Shown here piece by piece: positions 57,668-64,000 of a stretch of DNA of 64,000 nucleotides. Position 1 is the first letter of the stretch, and the number at the start of each line of letters is the position of its first letter. The notes beneath the pieces were generated by a model that did no database searches, was not told the DNA's origin, and was given only the letters and a program-made list of their open reading frames with translations. The stretch lies in contig MPNW01000120.1 in assembly GCA_011800805.1 (NCBI GenBank), positions 71,789-135,788 on the forward strand, read 5' to 3'. The position numbers and the translations under genes are program-made. The stretch is from Hirudo medicinalis. Lineage: Eukaryota; Annelida; Clitellata; Hirudinida; Hirudinidae.

Positions 57668-60600
57668 ATGAGTTACTTATCTCAATCGGAGGCATATGCT
57701 ATCTTGAAATTACCACTCGGTAAATGTTGTGTTAATCTCTTTGTTTAAATTTTGTTCTAGAACATAATGGACCGTTTTCTAGCCACGCTTTTTCTACGTT
57801 TATCATAAAATCCTACTTCATTTAATGGTGTGACCTGCAATAACCTTAAAGGTGGCTCAAAACCACCACACAGAGGCTGGTAATGATCATTCGTTGGGCA
57901 TGTAAATTTAGGCGTAAACTTATTTGGAATGACATGTTCTTAGAAAGAGGCATTTTTTTTATAATTGTTGATATTTGTATTGTTGCGAAAACATTAGCTA
58001 GCTGTTTTAGGCAACTTAAAACTTGAGGTAAATTGATGGGAAAGTTTGCAAGACAGACAGGTGTTTGAAGTTATAAAAATTAGTTATGTGCATAGTTGGA
58101 ATTTTGAAGCACTACCTGATATTTGTGGTAGCATAACCAATACTTTTGTATGCATTTTGACATCAGAATAAATGCTTAAATGAATTTCAATTGGATTTCC
58201 TATGTTCAAATATCCAATTAAACAGTGTAAAGTGCACAAAGACCAAATTTGAGCAATTTTGCACATGAAAGGGCTTATTGCAGTTATTTTGCATTAATAA
58301 GTTTGATGAATTTATTGATGGAAGATATTGCTGTGCAGTTTTGAGTATATTAATCTCATCAGTGTTTTGAAGTGCTCTTGACCAAATATGAAATATAAAA
58401 GTTTCAACTTTTGGAGTTGATGCAACCTCAGAAGTTGCCAAACATAGTATCGTAGAATCCTTCCTTGAGCACTGACCAATTAATAATGTAAGTAGCTGCT
58501 TATGTTATTCATTTTGGCATGCAGGTTGGCCGAATGGGTTCGTTCCTGCATAGGGAGGTAATGGCAACAGACGTAATGTGTCGTGTTCGAAACCCAGCCT
58601 GCACTGCTGCAAGCGCCCTTGGGAAGGAGCGCTATATAAATGGTTGACAAGAAGTGCCTCTGACACTATGCATGTGGCGCTATATAAATGAAGTACATTT
58701 ACATTCATCTTACCTTCATTCTATGACTTAATTTTAGGTGCTGGAAGGGAAGCCGTCATGGCCAGTTACAAGAAATTGGCTCAGCAGTGGTTTCCAGAGA
58801 AACACCAGCATTCTAACGAATCATTGAATGTAAATTTAAAAAAGTTTCATCTGAAATTTGTGCATACTCCAAGCTTCAATATTTAATTATTGACAAGCCA
58901 ATAATGTCTGGATGTGTGTCAAAATTCTACTTGGTTATATTTATGTTATTTACATGTTCACACAACTCTGTTGCTCCATCACAGTGTCTTTATTTTGGGT
59001 AATTAGTTACTGGTTTATTCTTTTTAATTTTTTTTAACAGCAATTTTCCAATATCAGCAAAGCCTATTCCAGACTCTGCTCTGATGTTGATAGGGTAGAC
59101 ATGGATATGGTAAGTTGATGGTAGCAATAATGACATTACAAAAGCATGCATTGTTCAAATTGATTGGCAGGAGGCAATGTACAAGTTGTTCAACAAAATT
59201 GTACATCCAAAGTCTCAGAAAAATAAAAGTTGGTTTTTTTTGTTTATTTTCAAATATTTTGCTAGCATGAATAATAAGTGCATGTATGTGCTCATTGTGA
59301 TGCAACTGATTGTGTTTGGTTGATATGCAGTCATATTTTGAAGAGGGACTGAAACATACCATAGTTTCACTCTGGGTTCAAATGGAATTATGTTGTGCTG
59401 CTGGTGTATGACAGGCTAATTAGAATTGTCAAATGATTGAACAGATTTGATAGCCAACAATGCAACTATGCCGTCTTCAGGCAGTGACGATGGCTTGAAT
59501 ATTCGCGGTTCTTCTAAAAAGAAAAACCAGATGAAAGGTTTGCAAGTGCATGTGAATAAACTTATAAGAGTTTGCTGGCTAGCAAATGTGTTCTCTTGAA
59601 GGGACCTTGCAGAATTGGATTTAATGTGTTGCTTAGAATATATTGCTTAACATCACCTTAATTTAAACATCTAATTCGTTATTGCTTTTGTTTTCAGATT
59701 CCAACTTTGAGGAACTAGTAAGTATTTTATTTTTTCCAAAAAAATGAAAACACAGGATAGCTTAACAGTTAAATGACCAAGTATTTGATGTGTTGAGGTA
59801 TAAAAGTTGCATTATTAACCAGTTTTGTCTTTCTTCAGAACAGTACAAATGACACCTCTTACAGAAAAGATGTCCCCTTTACCAATAAGTCATTGAAGTT
59901 GGTAGCTGTACTCATGGATTTGCATTAACCACAATCATGTTTTTAAATTGTAACTCAACAACTGAATTCCTTCAGGTGTGATAAGTTTGAAAAGTCTGCA
60001 AACCACCAGGTATTTTGATGTATTTTTGAAGTTCAAATATTTGTGATTCCAAAACTGGCACACGTTTGAAATTCATTGCTCAACCATCTTCTCCTTAACA
60101 TGCATATGAATGAAAGCATTTTTAATGATTTGTTATTTTTACAAGAATGAAACCATTTAAATAAATAATTTTATATGCCCTAATTGTTGCCTTCCCTCAG
60201 GAGAGCAACAGTCACGGAGACGTTTGTCCAGACAACGCCAGAAGGAAAAAGTGCTCTGAAATAAATTCCAGTCAGCAGGCTCGCCAAAGTTCCATTCCAA
60301 ACAACCTTTCAGGCCAGCAGCATTTATTACATCAACAAGTCTTAACATCCAATTGTGAAGAGGTGGTACCTACTTGATTACATTGATTTACTGAGGTCAA
60401 AAGGTGCACCTATTGATTGTAGTTATTCGTCAAATTACTATTTCAGCCTCTTTTAAAAAATGAAGATGTAATTGTCAAGAGTCGACAATTTGCAAGTTAG
60501 TTTTTAATTATGCACTTGCTCACACCTCATGAAAGCATATCGTGAAAATGATGAAATGTGAAAAATTGAACAAAATTGTTCTCTTCTAGTTGAGGGTAAT

Positions 60601-63223
60601 GCTCTAGCCAATCAAGGTCTTTATTCTGAAGCTGTAGCCCAGTTTACAAAAGCCATTGAGTTAGACTCCTCAGATTTCAGGTGGGATTTGTTTGAATTTC
60701 TGTTTCAAGACATAATTTTATAATGGTTTTTAAGATTTTACATTTCATTTTTAGGTTTTACGGTAATAGGTCATTCTGTTTTGAGAGGCAGGGAAGTTAT
60801 GCAGAGTAGGTTTTGTCATGTTTGTAATGCAACTTTTGAGAATGGTATTCGTACTTGCATGTTATATTTCACATTGATTGTACTGCATTCGTAGTTTGAT
60901 TCCTATGGATGACATCTCATGCCTTAAACTGACATTGTTGTGTATTTTTTCAACAATTTAATACTTTTTTTTTCTGTTTTTAAATAGAGCTTTAGCTGAT
61001 GCAGAAGAAGCCATAAAGATGGCCCCTGAATGGCCAAAGGGTTACTTCAGAAAAGGGAAAGCACTTACAGGAAGCAAGGTTGTTTTCTACTTTTGTTAAA
61101 GAATGCTAATCGACACTTTATCAATTTGATCGCATGCATTTATACAAACTTTTATTGATCTAGAATTTTGCCGAAGCCGAAGAAGCATATCTTCAGGTTT
61201 TAAAATTAGATTCAAAATGCCCTGATGCCAAACTTGAATTAACAGAAGTTAGAGTGCAAAGGTTAATGGTAAGTTGATGGTGCATGAATAGATATAATAT
61301 GCTTCCAACATTTCTTCTACATTCTACTTTTACCATCAGGAAATGGGCTTCAAAAAGCAACAAGCAGCTGAGGGCATCCGACGATGTGAGACCGTTGAGG
61401 CAGCCCTCGAATCCATTCTGAATAACCAGGTGCCTGAGGGTAGCATCCAGGATGTTGTGGCCTCCTCAGAGGATGAAGAGGCAGCCAAGGGAACCAATTC
61501 CACATCTGCTTCTTCCACCAACAGCAGCAGCAAAATTGAGGCCAACACTGGCAAGCAACAGAGCAAAAAACAAAAGCAACAAAAAGCTCCACTGCCTCCT
61601 ATTCCTCAGCACCACTATGAACAGGCACAAAGGCAGATACTACTCAATAAACAGCAGGATGTTGTCAAAATGAAGTGAGTTTTTATCATGTTGAATTTTG
61701 GTAATTTTTTTGGAATTTTATTAAAAGTAATAATAATAGTAATAATGATAATAATAAGTTAATTTGTAAGGTGCCACGTGAAAATGGCTGAGATGGTTTT
61801 CTTTTGCATCATATAAATCGTCGCATGACATGTGTCAGTGACATTTGCTTGTGTTCAGTTGATCACCTTGCATATCTTGACCCAGTTTAAGCTCAAAGCA
61901 TCATTTTTTTGTGACTTTTTGTGTATATAATCTAAAATTTAACAGCTGATTAGTTGCACTTTTAGCCCTCGAAATCCTGAAGGTTTGACTTCCTTATGGG
62001 TTGGAAATGTTTTGCCAGAAGCTAAGCAGGAAACACTCATAAAGCTCTTTTCAAAGTCAGTGAAAATTTCTGCTTTTAGTTAAGCCAATCATGTACCATG
62101 CTGTTAGCCACTTGTATGCTTGCAATTATTAGTACATTTTAAAGCAATGGTCGCAAAGAAATATGAATTCCTTTTGGCAAAAAATATCTGTAAATTTCTG
62201 AATACAATGAAAGTAGACAAATATGGCATCACTAAAGTCACTTTTTACATGGAGCAGATATGGGCAGTTGCAAAGTGTAAAGTGTATACCTGAAAAGTTC
62301 TGTGCTTTCATAAATTTTGCCAACAAGGATTGTGCAGGGAGAGCCATGGAGAATTTACAAGTGAGAACCCACGAACTACCTGACATTCCTACATATACTT
62401 CATTCCAATAAAACCCTATGTGCACATAATGTTTTTCAAATGTTTTAAAGGGAGCAGATTTGTTTGGTCAAAAGCTCTTAATAAAATTTCCTGATCATCC
62501 TGTAAACCCTGCCAATGGAGAAAAGGTTCCCACAAAAAAGTAAGTCTGCATTAAATGCCAAGATTGGATTAATGCCACGCTGATTGTTGATATCATTCTA
62601 TCAAATCATTGCTTGAGTGGGTTGATTGCATTTCTTGCCTTGAGAATGTTCTCTTGTTTGGCTTAACTTGGCTGCTTAGGAGCTCATTTGTTATTAAATT
62701 ATTACTTATTAATAATTTGGAGATGTTTTAGGTGATAGCAGCCATTTATAGTTAGCAATGTACTTGTTTGCAGTTCAACAAAAAGTAGTCAGCAATCAAG
62801 AAACAATGCTCTATCTTCCTTGCAATCCAGGTTGGCATGACCTGCATGCATTATAAATCTTTGTTTCATGCAATTCAACAACGTTTCATGATTGATTCAA
62901 GTGGATTCCAACCATTTTTATCCCTGTACATACATTCTTGTTACTGATGTTTCAGTAAACAAGCCCATCCAGGGACAACCAATCACAACTCAGTTTCTGC
63001 AAACAGCTCCTCACTGGCTGCAAATACAATTGGGGGAATTGCTGGTCAATCAAATGCTGGATGCCAAAATTCTTCCAGCAATCCAAGGACCACTGGTCCC
63101 GTAAATGGGGATGAGTGCTATTTTTGGCGCACCACTGGTTGCCAATTTACTGGTACATGCAGGTATAAACATATCCCCGATCACAAGGGCATTGATAGGA
63201 AGCCCTGGCATAAGTCAAAATGA
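57668..63223 (+). CDS. Multidomain protein: degenerate J domain, TPR repeats, UBA-like segment, RRM and CCCH zinc finger
   Basis: About 20 exons, roughly 650 aa. Secure exons: 57668-57719, 58738-58829, 59041-59109, 59445-59537, 59698-59717, 59839-59901, 60201-60362, 60447-60495, 60590-60680, 60755-60805, 60988-61078, 61164-61268, 61340-61674, 61966-62055, 62258-62360, 62451-62539, 62774-62830, 62956-63223. Less certain: 59171-59228 (alternative 59331-59403) and 59986-60009. The first three or four exons give a J-like domain (YKKLAQQW, then FPE where HPD is expected, then FSNISKAYSRL). Three HOP-like TPRs follow (EGNALANQGLYSEAVAQFTK, YGNRSFCFERQG, KGYFRKGKAL) with four of the five carboxylate-clamp residues. 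A UBA-like MGFKKQQAAEGIRRC comes next, then a low-complexity segment. The RRM has LWVGNV as RNP2 and KFCAFINF as RNP1. The C-terminal finger is C-x7-C-x5-C-x3-H (ECYFWRTTGCQFTGTCRYKH). I infer a chaperone-linked RNA-binding protein; I know no named human gene with this full set. Confidence 0.85.
58521..58706 (+). repeat. tRNA-derived SINE, best-preserved copy, in intron 1 of the J-like/TPR gene
   Basis: The A box is tggccgaatgg (58526-58536) and the B box gttcgaaaccc (58585-58595). The head gcaggttgg and 'cccagcctgc' after the B box could pair like a tRNA acceptor stem. A short body leads to the tail 'tctgacactatgcatgtgg' then cgctatataaatgaag and a TTACATT-type end. It is in the same orientation as the host gene, 30 bases before the exon 2 acceptor. 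Confidence 0.85.
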
Positions 63224-63315
63224 ATGATTTGTGGGGATCTAGGTCCTCATTTAAAAAAAGTGATGCCACTTGGGGATCCATCAAATCTTTAGTCAATACA
63301 GATATTTGAGTAATC

Positions 63316-63321
63316 AATAAA
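63316..63321 (+). terminator. Polyadenylation signal of the J-like/TPR gene
   Basis: AATAAA about 95 bases after the stop codon at 63221. Confidence 0.6.
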
Positions 63322-63329
63322 CAAATACC

Positions 63330-64000
63330 ATTGTATTACTAAACTTCATGTTATTGTTATTGGTTGATTTTGGTGATTGTGATGAGATGTGCTGATCATT
63401 ATATTCATTTGCAAGACTTCAATAATCGTAATACATTCTCAATTGAAATCTTTGTGGGAAACATGTAGACAAAGTAATTATTGCTAGCTAACATCCTATT
63501 GGAAGTAATTCATTTATTGCTTATTATTACAAACGTTTATTTTCTTTGTGGATCAACTATAGCCAATGCTTGGGGTGGACATGCTCATGTGTCATCAATA
63601 AATGGATATCCTATTCCTTGTCTTCGATGAGTTATTTAGAAGTGAGGGTTTAGTGGGCCTCAACAGATGTAATTTTACTATCTGAGCTCCTGTTTAGTTC
63701 TAGGTGATTCGGAATTACTGAATTGGCCAAGTACTGCGGCTGGGCTTCAGTTTCCGGCTCCGCGAAGATTGGGCGACGTCAACGCATAAATTTCTAGCTA
63801 TAAACTCTCGGAACTCTAGTCTGAATGCCTTTTCCCATTTTCACCCAAACAGAGTTTAAATCTTGAAACAGCAGAAAATTTACACTTTGCACCGTAGCCG
63901 GTTATAAGGGAAGGTGGACAGACTCTGGAGTAGATAACCAACGCCCAACGTAACTTGATCAGGTCAAATCTAGTAAACTCCACCAGAGTTCGGCGCTTCG
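63330..64000. other. No gene recognised
   Basis: Intergenic sequence. Base composition becomes more GC-rich after about 63700. No ORF or repeat that I can assign. Confidence 0.35.

Noticed and set aside
58521..58600. Functional tRNA gene (good A and B boxes)
   Set aside because: The same head recurs with a constant non-tRNA body and LINE-like tail at 42139 and 3829, and the arms do not fold into a full cloverleaf; it is a SINE.
61336..61592. Minus-strand ORFs of 76-80 codons over the Glu/Ser-rich exon
   Set aside because: Antisense shadows of the 335-base coding exon of the J-like/TPR gene.

Overview
The window is nuclear DNA from a non-vertebrate animal. It is AT-rich, and the genes are split into many short exons by GT-AG introns, most of them roughly 60-700 bases long. 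Between and inside the genes lie remnants of LINEs, SINEs, site-specific-type non-LTR elements and a Ty3/gypsy element. Six conserved animal genes could be rebuilt exon by exon with reading phase preserved at nearly every junction. The CAD gene has the animal domain order, including a dihydroorotase with its metal ligands. A sponge, cnidarian or other marine invertebrate would fit, but the sequence does not let me name the group.

Layout. Positions 1-315 hold the end of a plus-strand EGF-repeat gene that enters from the left. TBCCD1 (minus, 4625-10577, 17 exons, about 539 aa) follows. Then come a decayed R2-type retrotransposon (about 10.9-13.7 kb) and a ubiquitin-like/RBR E3 ligase gene (minus, 15029-17673) with a frameshift in its catalytic domain and a LINE in its last intron. 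The 17.7-29 kb stretch is mostly repeats and broken genes: a tandem duplication at the RBR 5' end, a tetraspanin-like remnant, an intronless HECT-ligase pseudogene (21258-23804), a duplicated copy of the RBR 3' end, and a gypsy pol remnant. From 29.3 to 31.0 kb there is an unrecognised plus-strand gene ending in a 36-base coding repeat. After more retroelement debris comes a CGRRF1-like membrane RING ligase gene (plus, 35351-37255).

The right half is dominated by a complete CAD gene (minus, 37960-50115, 41 exons, about 2243 aa; first three steps of pyrimidine synthesis), convergent with CGRRF1. After about 4.4 kb with no recognisable gene, containing an assembly-gap duplication at 52385, comes ACADL (minus, 54538-57260, 9 exons, 434 aa; mitochondrial fatty-acid oxidation). 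It lies head to head, 407 bases from start codon to start codon, with a plus-strand gene (57668-63223) for a multidomain protein: degenerate J domain, HOP-like TPRs, UBA-like segment, RRM and CCCH zinc finger.

The genes are not functionally linked as a set, although three separate loci concern ubiquitin transfer (RBR, HECT pseudogene, CGRRF1). The observations most worth following are the J-like/TPR/RRM/CCCH protein, a tRNA-derived SINE family whose 3' tail matches the resident LINE, and the decaying ubiquitin-ligase loci.
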